The notes beneath the pieces are model-generated. The model searched no databases. It worked only from the letters and a program-made list of their open reading frames with translations, and was not told the DNA's origin. The translations under genes and the position numbers were made by a program. Of a DNA stretch of 64,000 nt, positions 17,947-26,211 are shown piece by piece; the first letter of the stretch is position 1; every line of letters begins with the position of its first letter. The stretch is from positions 620,001 through 684,000 of the forward strand of contig NZ_LMKL01000001.1 in NCBI RefSeq assembly GCF_001421505.1, read 5' to 3'. The stretch comes from Sphingomonas sp. Leaf17. Its GTDB lineage: Bacteria; Pseudomonadota; Alphaproteobacteria; Sphingomonadales; Sphingomonadaceae.

Positions 17947-19031
17947 GGCAGATCCTTTTCGATATCCAGCGTGCCGAGACCGGCCAGGGCCTGGCCCAAA
18001 ACCTGCGCGCCGCGGGCGAGGACGGCAGCGCGCCATTCGTCGTCCTGCGGGTCGAACACCGCACGGATGCAGCCCTTGATCGATCGCGCCACATCCGGTG
18101 CCGGGTCGACCTGTCGGTGCAGCCAGTTGTCCGCGATGACGGCGGCGATCACCGGGGCGAGCGGTTCGGTGCCGAATTCCAGTGTCATCGGAATGACCCA
18201 CGCCGCTACCGCCCGCTCTAGGCCGGCGTTCAGATATCCCCCCAGAACCGTCTGCTCGGCCGACGCCGGACGGGCGCTGACCATCATCGGGCCGAACCAG
18301 TCGGCAGTCAGCGTGCGATGCGGCTCATCCGGGTTGGCGGCCATCATCAACATGCCCAGACCACGCGGCCCGAGACCGGTGTGAACGTCCAGTTGAACGA
18401 CGACGGCCGCCGCACCAAGTTCCTCGCGCCATATCCGCTCGATGGTGCGACGCGACCAAGTGGAACCAGCGCCACCGAACTGAATACCGGCGGGATCGTC
18501 ATATTGCCCGCCGGACAAGGCCTTCATGAACGGCAGGTCGCCCATGTCGATGCGTAGTGATTCCAGCCGGTCGATCAGAGCGTCGGAATCGTCGAGTACG
18601 ATCGGATTCACCGTCGGTGACAAGTTGCGATACATGCTGTTGGTGGGCAGCGGCGCCGTGAAATCGATGAAGTTGCGGTTGAGGTCGACGTTATCCTCGG
18701 TCACGCGGCGCAAATAGGCGAAACCGTGTGGGTTGACCCCATGGATCAATAGGAGCGCCACCCCATCGGGAAGCACGGGCGCAGCCTGGATCAGGGCAAG
18801 CTGGATCGCCGAGCCGCTGAACCCTTCTGCGCCATGGGTCGCACTGTTGATGACCAGAACACGGTTCGCGTCCGCCGGTCCGCGCCGCAGCACGTCGAGT
18901 GCCAGCGGCTCCCCGGATGGCCCGTATTCGGGGTGCATGATCGCGCGGTGCGACCAGTCTGCGCCGGCCGCCGCTGCCAGAAGGCGTTGCCGTGCGGTGG
19001 CATAGTCGGGGGAGAACGGATTGTCGCTCAT
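17943..19031 (-). CDS. DUF2817 M14-like zinc hydrolase
   Basis: A 362-residue protein of the DUF2817 family, related to M14 metallocarboxypeptidases and to the AstE/aspartoacylase branch. Zinc ligands appear as His66-x-x-Glu69 (THGAEGF) and His217 (LDVHTGLG), with the substrate-binding DLNRNF at 116-121. No signal peptide is seen, so it likely acts in the cytoplasm on an amide or peptide. Both ends overlap neighbours by 4 bases (ATGA), placing it second in the tightly coupled amidohydrolase operon. A role as acyl-amino-acid deacylase is plausible from fold and context but unproven. Confidence 0.83.
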   Translation of the reverse strand: MSDNPFSPDYATARQRLLAAAAGADWSHRAIMHPEYGPSGEPLALDVLRRGPADANRVLVINSATHGAEGFSGSAIQLALIQAAPVLPDGVALLLIHGVNPHGFAYLRRVTEDNVDLNRNFIDFTAPLPTNSMYRNLSPTVNPIVLDDSDALIDRLESLRIDMGDLPFMKALSGGQYDDPAGIQFGGAGSTWSRRTIERIWREELGAAAVVVQLDVHTGLGPRGLGMLMMAANPDEPHRTLTADWFGPMMVSARPASAEQTVLGGYLNAGLERAVAAWVIPMTLEFGTEPLAPVIAAVIADNWLHRQVDPAPDVARSIKGCIRAVFDPQDDEWRAAVLARGAQVLGQALAGLGTLDIEKDLP

Positions 19032-20638
19032 GCCGCCTGCTCTCCTGCGTCGATCATCCGCCCGCCGATCATCGTTGCGCAGACCCGCAGATCGCCGATC
19101 GCGGCAGGATCGATCGCAAGGGGGTCGCGATCGAGAATGACCAGATCGGCCCGCTTGCCGACCTCCAGCGTTCCCTTTTCCTGCTCCTCGAACTGAAGGA
19201 AGGCGGCGTTCCGCGTATACATCGCTAAAGCTTCTGCGACGGTTACGCCCTGTTCGGGGTAGAAACCGCCGCGGTTGACCGCGAAATCCAGCGCCGCAAT
19301 CACGTCGGTCGCTTCGATCGGGGCATCGGACGATCCAGCGACGACGATGCCGGCATCCAGAAAATCGCGGAACGGATAAGCGTGGGCGACGCGCGCCGCG
19401 CCGAGCCGGGTCGGCAGCCACGCGCGTTCCGACCGGATGAACAGCGGTTGCGTGCAAATGCACAGGTCGATCGCCTTGATCCTCGCGATCAGCGCACGAT
19501 CGGCGATCGAGGCATGTTCGATCCGGTGGCGATGGTCGTCACGCGGATGCGCCGTCAGCAGGCGTTCGAACAGATCGACACAGGTCGCGATGCCGCTGTC
19601 ACCGATGGCGTGGATGCAGATCTGGTAACCGGCAACATGAGCCGCCTCCATACGCGCGTAGATGTCCTCCGGCGCCAGCGTAAGATAGCCGTGGGTGCAG
19701 CTGTTGTCGGCATAGGGTTCGGTCATGCAGGCCGTGCACGAGCCGAAGGTGCCGTCAGCGAAAATCTTGATGGCTCGTGCGCGCGTACCCGCCGATGGAT
19801 CGTCCAATGCGCTGCCCGCCAGTGATCTGATGCCATCCAGGCTGCGGCCGATGACGATGGCGTAGATCGATTGCGGAATGCGGTGGCGCAACATCGGCAT
19901 GGCGCGCGTTTCGCGGCGAGCGGCGGCACCACCCGGCCCCTCGTCATCGCTTTGCAGCATCGCACCGATCGACGTGACGCCAGCCTGGGCCATGCGCTCG
20001 AACAGCCGTTCACCCGCTGCCAGCAGCCGCTCCGCCGATGGCCCCGGTTTCGCCGCCAGCGGCAAACCAACCGCTTTTTCGTAAAAGCACCCATCGGGCA
20101 GCCCGGCCGCATCGCGACCGATCGTCCCGCCTGGCGGATCGGCCGTGCCCGCATCGAACGCCATCGCCGCCAGCACCTGGCTGTTGCAGATGACGCAGTG
20201 ACCGTCCCGCGTGTAGATCAGGACCGGCAGATCGGGAAACCAGGCGTCCAGCATGGTCGCATCCAGCCTCTCATCCGCAGCAAGGCGATTGGTTTCGAAT
20301 TGCACGGCGACCAGCCATTCTCCGGTCGTCAGCACCGTCGCCTGCCGACGCAATCGGTCCCTGACTTCCGCCAGCGTATGCGCACCATCCAGGTCGGCGC
20401 TGGCTGCGAAAAACATCATCGGCAACGGGTGGAGGTGCGCGTCGATAAAGCCCGGCAGTAGCGCGCGTCCCTCGAGCGCAATGTCGACCACGTCACGGCC
20501 TGCCATCGCGCGTGCGTCTCCCAGCGATCCGACGAAGGCGATCCGGCCCTCCTGCACCAGCAGGCTTTCGGGCCGTGCGGCGCCCGCTTTTGGCGTCATG
20601 GTGACGATCGGGCCACCGTAAAATAACTGACCGGGCAC
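19028..20638 (-). CDS. Amidohydrolase family 3 (YtcJ-like)
   Basis: A 536-residue metal-dependent hydrolase. Metal-binding motifs are DAHLH (His68, His70), FADGTFGS, HAIGDSG, RIEHAS and SSDAPIE, in the order of the YtcJ/Amidohydro_3 family, which cleaves amide or cyclic amide bonds. The start is GTG at 20638 with AGGAGAG 6 bases upstream; an upstream in-frame ATG would lie in the divergent transporter gene. It is first in the operon, and its stop overlaps the DUF2817 start. The 86-bp divergent gap with the transporter gene holds a TATAGT/ACTATA palindrome. The substrate is unknown. Confidence 0.87.
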   Translation of the reverse strand: MPGQLFYGGPIVTMTPKAGAARPESLLVQEGRIAFVGSLGDARAMAGRDVVDIALEGRALLPGFIDAHLHPLPMMFFAASADLDGAHTLAEVRDRLRRQATVLTTGEWLVAVQFETNRLAADERLDATMLDAWFPDLPVLIYTRDGHCVICNSQVLAAMAFDAGTADPPGGTIGRDAAGLPDGCFYEKAVGLPLAAKPGPSAERLLAAGERLFERMAQAGVTSIGAMLQSDDEGPGGAAARRETRAMPMLRHRIPQSIYAIVIGRSLDGIRSLAGSALDDPSAGTRARAIKIFADGTFGSCTACMTEPYADNSCTHGYLTLAPEDIYARMEAAHVAGYQICIHAIGDSGIATCVDLFERLLTAHPRDDHRHRIEHASIADRALIARIKAIDLCICTQPLFIRSERAWLPTRLGAARVAHAYPFRDFLDAGIVVAGSSDAPIEATDVIAALDFAVNRGGFYPEQGVTVAEALAMYTRNAAFLQFEEQEKGTLEVGKRADLVILDRDPLAIDPAAIGDLRVCATMIGGRMIDAGEQAA

Positions 20639-20689
20639 CGCTCTCTCCTGCCTCTTTGCCCAGTGATGACAGGCCGCACAAAACGTGTC

Positions 20690-20705
20690 TATAGTTATTA
20701 CTATA
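20690..20705. promoter_or_regulatory. Palindromic operator in the amidohydrolase/transporter divergent gap
   Basis: Perfect inverted repeat TATAGT-TATT-ACTATA, AT-rich in a GC-rich region, 19 bases before the transporter start. Its position would let one repressor control both divergent transcripts. The nearby TetR-family gene at 22041-22625 is the obvious candidate, but this is inferred from position only. Confidence 0.5.
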
Positions 20706-20724
20706 CAGATAGGGAGAGACGAAC

Positions 20725-22056
20725 GTGGCAGCGAAGATACCGAAGACGGGCTGGCTGTGGGCATCGTTCGACTGGGCGCGCAGCCCCTTCTATTTCGTCG
20801 TCGTCATCTATGTCTTCGCACCGTTCTTCGCGCAGCATCTGGTCGGTGACCCGGTGCGCGGACAGGCGCTGTTCGGAGTCGCCGTGACGACGGCCGGCGT
20901 TGTAATGGCGATCATCGCACCCTTTCTTGGCGGGGTCATGGATCAGGGCGGTGCCAAGAAGCCGGTGCTGGCGGGGCTGATGATCGTCCTCGCGCTCTCC
21001 AGTGCGTTGTTGGGGCTGGCTGTCCCCGGCGCGTCGAGCGCAGTGCCGCTGGCGATGACGTTCCTCGTCATCGCAGGTTGTGCCTATTCGGTGTCCGAAC
21101 TGTTCCACAACGCGCTGTTGCCCGTTGCCGGGATCAGAACCGAAATTCCGCTGATTTCCGGTCTTGGCCTGTCTGCGGGCAGCGCCGCCTCGGTCCTCGT
21201 CCTGCTGGCGATGCTCCTCGCGTCGAAGGCACCGCCCTTCGGGCTGACACCATCGGACGTGGCCCGCTTGTCCGGGCCGGTCTGTGCGCTGTGGATGGGC
21301 CTGTTCATCATTCCGTTCCTGCGCTGGATGCCAGATTTAGCAGGAGCGGCCGGAACGTGGCGTGAGGTACGAATCCTGCCCGAGAGATGGCAACCCTTCG
21401 CTCACGGTCGCGCGCTCTTCGCCCAATATCCGGCAGTGATGCGCCTGTTGGTCGCGCGCATGATCTTCATGGACGGGCTGACCGCGCTGTTCTCGATCGC
21501 GGGTGTCTATGTTGCGGGCATGTTGGGCTGGAACCGCGCTGAAACCGCCGCTTTGGGCATCAGCGCCACGATCGCGGCAGTCGCTGGTGGTTTTCTTGGC
21601 GGGTGGCTCGACCGCCGGTTCGGATCGCGCAACGCCATTCTGATCGAACTCTGTGCGATCACCGCGATCTTCATCTTTCAGGTCGGCATCAGCCCCGACG
21701 CCCTGCTGTTCGGTGCAATCCCGATCGATGCGGCCACGAATGACGCGGCGATGTTCGCCGGTGCGGCAGATCGCGCCTATCTTTACGCCGCCATCCCGAT
21801 CAGCGCGTTCATCGTCGCAGCCTACAGCTCCTGCCGATCGTTGCTGGTGACGCTCAGTCCCCCAGATCAGATCGGGCGGTTCTTCGGGCTGTATGCGATG
21901 ACCAGTACCGTCACTGTCTGGGTCGGTCCGGGCCTGGTGACGCTGGTCACGGTCCTGTCGGGCAGCCAGCGGGCGGGCTTCGGTAGCCTCATCCTGCTGT
22001 TCGTTATCGGCTGCATCCTGATGATGCGGGTCCCTTCTACTCAAAACAACGCATAG
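20725..22056 (+). CDS. MFS transporter, Atg22/UMF1-like
   Basis: A 443-residue major facilitator with about 12 hydrophobic helices. The opening GWLWASFDWARSPFY is typical of the UMF1 / Atg22-like family, some of which export amino acids from vacuoles in fungi. The start is GTG at 20725 with AGGGAGAG upstream. It is divergent from the amidohydrolase operon and convergent with the TetR gene, with a 16-base tail overlap. It probably imports the substrate of the neighbouring operon or exports a product; direction cannot be judged. Confidence 0.87.
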   Translation: MAAKIPKTGWLWASFDWARSPFYFVVVIYVFAPFFAQHLVGDPVRGQALFGVAVTTAGVVMAIIAPFLGGVMDQGGAKKPVLAGLMIVLALSSALLGLAVPGASSAVPLAMTFLVIAGCAYSVSELFHNALLPVAGIRTEIPLISGLGLSAGSAASVLVLLAMLLASKAPPFGLTPSDVARLSGPVCALWMGLFIIPFLRWMPDLAGAAGTWREVRILPERWQPFAHGRALFAQYPAVMRLLVARMIFMDGLTALFSIAGVYVAGMLGWNRAETAALGISATIAAVAGGFLGGWLDRRFGSRNAILIELCAITAIFIFQVGISPDALLFGAIPIDAATNDAAMFAGAADRAYLYAAIPISAFIVAAYSSCRSLLVTLSPPDQIGRFFGLYAMTSTVTVWVGPGLVTLVTVLSGSQRAGFGSLILLFVIGCILMMRVPSTQNNA

Positions 22057-22625
22057 ACTTCCGTCACCGCGTCCGCCGCATGCATGAGCACGGCGGACGT
22101 GTCGGCGAAGTCGGTTTCGAACAACATTTCGATCGCCGCATATTTCAGGTCTTGAGCCAGGAGGCAGCGGACCCGCAGATCGTCGCGCGTGCGCGCCAGT
22201 CCCTGTTCGATGAAATAGTCCGCAACCAGAGACGCCATCGCCCGATGCGAATCGCGCCGGATATGCGCCAACGCGGGAACCGCCCTCATGCAGACGAGCA
22301 GTTGATAGCCCGCGGGAAACGATCGCGTGACGGCCAATCCCTGCGCGATACTGCGCGCGACCGCCTCGCGCAGGTCGTCGCGCGTGCGCACCCTGATACC
22401 CGTATCGACGCGGATGACCTCGGTCTGCGCGTGCATGAGTTGCTGGGCAAGTTCGCCCAGGATCGCGTGTTTGTTGGCGAAGTAATGATAGAGGGTTGGC
22501 GGGGTCACCCCCGCGCGCCGTGCGATGACGTTGGTGTTGAGCTGCTCCAGCCCCTTTTCGACCAGGATGTCTTGCGTCGCGCGCAGCAGGCGATCACGCG
22601 CCGGGGCTTCGTCTGGCAGGCTCAT
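22041..22625 (-). CDS. TetR/AcrR-family regulator
   Basis: A 194-residue repressor with the N-terminal TetR helix-turn-helix (LLRATQDILVEKGLEQLNTNVIARRAGVTPPTLYHYFANKH spread over residues ~13-53) and a helical ligand-binding domain. It starts 40 bases after the astD stop on the same strand and could be co-transcribed with the ast-like operon. Its 3' end overlaps that of the convergent transporter gene. Likely targets are the palindrome at 20690-20705 or the ast-like operon. Confidence 0.88.
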   Translation of the reverse strand: MSLPDEAPARDRLLRATQDILVEKGLEQLNTNVIARRAGVTPPTLYHYFANKHAILGELAQQLMHAQTEVIRVDTGIRVRTRDDLREAVARSIAQGLAVTRSFPAGYQLLVCMRAVPALAHIRRDSHRAMASLVADYFIEQGLARTRDDLRVRCLLAQDLKYAAIEMLFETDFADTSAVLMHAADAVTEVYALF

Positions 22626-22665
22626 CGATCACAGCTAGGGTCCCGCCACCCCTTCGCGCAACCCT

Positions 22666-24051
22666 TTAGGAACCGGGAAACGCGGCCTCGAAACTGGCGA
22701 CCGGATAGGCGCAATAGTCCGCAGCGTAATAGGCGCCGGGGCGGTGATTGCCTGATTCGCCCAGCCCGCCGAACGGCATGTCGGACGCGGCGCCGGTCGT
22801 CGGCCGGTTCCGGTTGACGATCCCGGCGCGAACCTCGTGCCGAAACTGGCGCCAGCGTGCATCGTCGGTGTCGATCAACCCGGCGGACAGGCCGTAGCGT
22901 GTATCGTTCGCCAGTGCGATCGCCGCCGAGAAATCATCGACGCGGTGGACTTGCAGCATCGGTGCGAACACCTCGGCATCGGGGACCACGCATCCGGTCA
23001 CGTCGATCAGCGCCGGCGCCACGAACGCCGCAGAGCGAGGATCGATCGCGCCGAACGAGCGGAGCGTGCGCCCGCCCTGCCCTTCCAGGGCGGTCAGCGC
23101 CATGCGGGCGCTATCCGCTGCCGCCGCCGATATGAGCGGCCCCATGAACGCGTCGATACCGTCGTTCCAGGCCGCCGTGGTGACCGAGTCGAGGATATCG
23201 ACCACCGCATCGACGATCCGATCGCCACGGGCGCCGGTCGGAACGATCAGGCGGCGCGCGCACGAGCATCGCTGCCCCGTCGTCACGAAAGCCGAATCGC
23301 GCGTGATCCGTGCAACATCCTCAGGCTCCGCCTCCCAGGCGACCAACGGGTTGTTCCCGCCAAGCTCCAGCGCCAGCATCACATGCGGCCGGTCGAGGAA
23401 AAGCTGGCGGAAGTGCCGCCCCGCCAGCGAAGAACCGGTGAACAGCAGGCCGTCGATATTGGCGGCGAGGATCGCGGCCCCGGTTTCCCGCCCGCCCGGC
23501 AGCACTTGAAGCACGTCGTCGGGCAACCCCGCGGCGCGCCACGCCTCGCCCAATGCCAAACCCGTCAGCGGCGTTTCTTCCGAGGGTTTGAACAAGACCG
23601 AATTGCCGGCGAGCAGCGCCGGGACGATGTGCCCGTTCGGCAGATGCGCCGGGAAGTTATATGGGCCAAGAACGACCATCACGCCGTGCGGCCGGTGCCG
23701 GAGAACCGCGGATCCGAACGCCATTTCTCGCGACCGCGTACCGGCACGCTCATGTTGGGCAGCAATCGAAACCTCTACCTTCGCGACGGTGGAGGCGACT
23801 TCCGCTAGCGCCTCAGGCAAAAGCTTGCCCGTTTCCCGCGCGATTGTTTCTGCCAGCGCCGCCGTGCGTTCCCGAACGACCTCGGCGAAGCGTCGGGCGA
23901 TGGCCACCCGGGTTTCCAGCGGTGTAGCTGCCCAGCTACGCCCGGCGGTTCGGCTACGATCGACGGCGACGGCACAGGCCGCCGGGTCCGTTGCCGCACC
24001 TTCCCACACGATATCCAGGTTCGCCGGGTCGATCGATCGCAGGATCGTCAT
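22666..24051 (-). CDS. astD: Succinylglutamate-semialdehyde dehydrogenase-like aldehyde dehydrogenase
   Basis: A 461-residue NAD(P)+-dependent aldehyde dehydrogenase. The catalytic Cys262 lies in the AstD-specific GQRCSCARRL, the general base Glu229 in LELGGNN, and the C-terminus has TTGAASDMPFGG...GNHRPGAYYAADYCAYP, near-identical in pattern to E. coli AstD. Known family reaction: N-succinylglutamate semialdehyde to N-succinylglutamate. The ATG at 24051 has GAGGAGAA upstream. It is last of five co-oriented genes (HglS, FAD dehydrogenase, aminotransferase, AstA, AstD). With no astB present, the in vivo substrate may instead be the one-carbon-longer N-succinyl-2-aminoadipate semialdehyde. Confidence 0.9.
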   Translation of the reverse strand: MTILRSIDPANLDIVWEGAATDPAACAVAVDRSRTAGRSWAATPLETRVAIARRFAEVVRERTAALAETIARETGKLLPEALAEVASTVAKVEVSIAAQHERAGTRSREMAFGSAVLRHRPHGVMVVLGPYNFPAHLPNGHIVPALLAGNSVLFKPSEETPLTGLALGEAWRAAGLPDDVLQVLPGGRETGAAILAANIDGLLFTGSSLAGRHFRQLFLDRPHVMLALELGGNNPLVAWEAEPEDVARITRDSAFVTTGQRCSCARRLIVPTGARGDRIVDAVVDILDSVTTAAWNDGIDAFMGPLISAAAADSARMALTALEGQGGRTLRSFGAIDPRSAAFVAPALIDVTGCVVPDAEVFAPMLQVHRVDDFSAAIALANDTRYGLSAGLIDTDDARWRQFRHEVRAGIVNRNRPTTGAASDMPFGGLGESGNHRPGAYYAADYCAYPVASFEAAFPGS

Positions 24052-24061
24052 ATCATTCTCC

Positions 24062-24985
24062 TCACGCCACCAGCAGCATGCGATGCGCCGTCGTGTCAGC
24101 CGCCGCCCGTTCGACACGGAAGTCTCTCAAGTCCGGCCGGGCCATCAATGCTCCGGCGGTGATCGCTCCACCAACCGGAATGGCTCTCGCATCGCGAACC
24201 GTGGCAATGGCATCGCGAGGGCAGACAACGGTCGGTCCGCCGTCGAGCCGATCGACCAAGCCTGTCCATATGAAGCCTTCGCGTTCGAGCATCGCGCGCG
24301 CTGCCTCACCGTGTGGGTGGACGCGACCGATCGATGACCGCACGCATGGCGGGATGTGACCTGTCCCGAACGGCTGGGCTGCCGAATGGCCGGCGAGCCA
24401 GCGATGCCCCTGCACCGAAACGAGGGCGTCGGCCTGGGCAAACGACATGCCGCTGAAGTCGCGGGCGACGCCATCGTAGAACGGACAGTTGCCGTCGTCG
24501 GTGAAATATCCGCGCAGTTCCGCCATGACCGTATCTGCGAACAGATCGGGGGCCAGCGCGATCAGGAGATAGCGTGCGCGCGACAGCAACGCCCCCGCCC
24601 CGCCACCCCGCCGCGCGGGATGCAGGAATAGCGAACCGACCTCGCTCCATCCCTGACAGGCCGCGACCGGTGTGAGTGCCCCATGGTAAGGCGCTGCGCC
24701 GGTCATATCCGAAGCATCGACGCGATAGGAGAGGTGCGGATGGTCGCCGCCGACCGCGGCGATCACCGCGGCAACCCCCGCGATCAGACCGTCGGCATCC
24801 TCCAGGATCAGCGTGTAGCGCGCATCGGCTAGATCGATGCGTCCCGCGAAGCTCTCCCGTGACAGCACCAGCCGATCGCCCAGTGTGCGACGGCACTCCG
24901 GCAGGCTGGTGAAGCCTGGCCCTGTGAGCGCGGCGAGCGACAACAGGCCGTCAAGATCTCGCGGTTCTCCCGCACGAACTCTCAC
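24062..24985 (-). CDS. astA: Arginine N-succinyltransferase-like acyltransferase
   Basis: A 307-residue GNAT-type succinyl-CoA:amino-acid N-succinyltransferase. It matches AstA along its length: RAGEPRDLDGLLSLA, GPGFTSLP, EVGSLFLHPARRG, MAELRGYFTDDGNCPFYDGV, VHPHGEAARAMLEREGF and DGGPTVVC. It is shorter than E. coli AstA (~340) mainly at the C-terminus. The start is GTG at 24985, 8 bases after the aminotransferase stop. AstA enzymes accept arginine and, in some species, ornithine; acceptance of lysine here is inferred from the operon. It is cytoplasmic and needs succinyl-CoA. Confidence 0.9.
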   Translation of the reverse strand: MRVRAGEPRDLDGLLSLAALTGPGFTSLPECRRTLGDRLVLSRESFAGRIDLADARYTLILEDADGLIAGVAAVIAAVGGDHPHLSYRVDASDMTGAAPYHGALTPVAACQGWSEVGSLFLHPARRGGGAGALLSRARYLLIALAPDLFADTVMAELRGYFTDDGNCPFYDGVARDFSGMSFAQADALVSVQGHRWLAGHSAAQPFGTGHIPPCVRSSIGRVHPHGEAARAMLEREGFIWTGLVDRLDGGPTVVCPRDAIATVRDARAIPVGGAITAGALMARPDLRDFRVERAAADTTAHRMLLVA

Positions 24986-24993
24986 GAACCCGC

Positions 24994-26211
24994 TCAGGCC
25001 GCAACCGCAGCCGCAGCCGCGGTCGCGGTCGCTCGCGTGCGCCAGGCGGCGAAAGTCACAGCGATCAGCGCGACGGCTTCATCGACCTCCTCCGGGGTAA
25101 TGATAAGGGGCGGCAGCAGGCGGATGCAATTGTCGCCCCCCCCCGCCACGAGCAGACCCCGTTCGCGCAAGGCGGCCATCATCTCGCGATTGTTGACGCG
25201 CAGCTTGACGCCGATCAGCAGCCCCTTGCCGCGCACATCGACCACCAGATCGGGATAGTCGGCAGCCAATCGACCCAGGCCCACTGTGAACCGCGTCGCC
25301 ATTTCGCGTGCATGCGCCAGCGTCGCGTCGTCGGCGATCGCATCGAATGCGGCGATGCCCACCGCCATCGCCAGCGGATTGCCGCCGAATGTCGAACCGT
25401 GCGCACCCACGGTCATTCCGATGGCCGCAGCGCTCGTCGCCAGACACGCGCCGACCGGAAAACCGCCGCCCAGCGCCTTGGCCGTCGCCATGATGTCGGG
25501 TTCGCAGTCGTCGAACCATTGGTGCGCGAACAGACGCCCGGTCCGCCCCATGCCGCTCTGCACCTCGTCATAGATCAGCAGGACGCCCGCCGCATCGCAG
25601 GCCTGTCGCACGCGGCGCAGCCAGACGCCGTCCAACGCGCGGGCGCCGCCTTCGCCCTGCACCGGCTCGACGATCACCGCCGCGGTGGTCGGCGCCGCAA
25701 TGGCGGCCATGGTCGCAGCCCCGTCATCCAGATGACATTGCACGAACCCCGCCATCGGCGGCCCGAAGCCTTCCAGATAGGTCGCATTGCCGGATGCGTT
25801 CACCGCCGCCAGCGTCCGCCCATGGAAGGATCCGGCGAACCCGACGATATCGATCCGATCGGGCGCGCCGCGAACGTAATGATAGCGGCGGGCGGTCTTG
25901 ATCGCGCACTCGATCGCCTCGGTCCCGGAGTTGGCGAAGAACGCGACGTCCGCAAAGGTGGCATCGGTCAACCGCTTCGCCAGTGCTTCCTGTTCGGGAA
26001 TGCGAAAGATGTTCGAGACGTGCCACAGCCGCCGCGCCTGCGCTTCCAACGCCGTGACGAGCAGCGGATGGCAGTGGCCCAGGGCATCGGTTGCGATCCC
26101 GCCGACGCAGTCGAGATAGGATCGGCCGTCCGTCGCATACAGGCGGCACCCGATGCCGTGGCTCACGTCCAGCGGCGCGCGCGAATATACTGTCATCAAC
26201 GCATCGTTCAT
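24994..26211 (-). CDS. Class III aminotransferase (ArgD/AstC-like)
   Basis: A 405-residue PLP enzyme of the acetylornithine/succinylornithine aminotransferase group. Pyridoxal lysine is Lys245 in TAKALGGGF, the cofactor-pairing Asp is Asp215 in YDEVQSGMGRTG, and FANSGTEAIECAIK and SFHGRT are present. It would transaminate the terminal amine of an N-acyl diamino acid. It lies between AstA and the FAD dehydrogenase and overlaps the latter by 4 bases. The C-terminus is a low-complexity Ala/Thr tail encoded by a GCN-rich tract. A 9-base C run occurs inside the gene at 25136-25144. Biosynthetic ArgD is the alternative reading, but the operon favours a catabolic role. Confidence 0.87.
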   Translation of the reverse strand: MNDALMTVYSRAPLDVSHGIGCRLYATDGRSYLDCVGGIATDALGHCHPLLVTALEAQARRLWHVSNIFRIPEQEALAKRLTDATFADVAFFANSGTEAIECAIKTARRYHYVRGAPDRIDIVGFAGSFHGRTLAAVNASGNATYLEGFGPPMAGFVQCHLDDGAATMAAIAAPTTAAVIVEPVQGEGGARALDGVWLRRVRQACDAAGVLLIYDEVQSGMGRTGRLFAHQWFDDCEPDIMATAKALGGGFPVGACLATSAAAIGMTVGAHGSTFGGNPLAMAVGIAAFDAIADDATLAHAREMATRFTVGLGRLAADYPDLVVDVRGKGLLIGVKLRVNNREMMAALRERGLLVAGGGDNCIRLLPPLIITPEEVDEAVALIAVTFAAWRTRATATAAAAAVAA

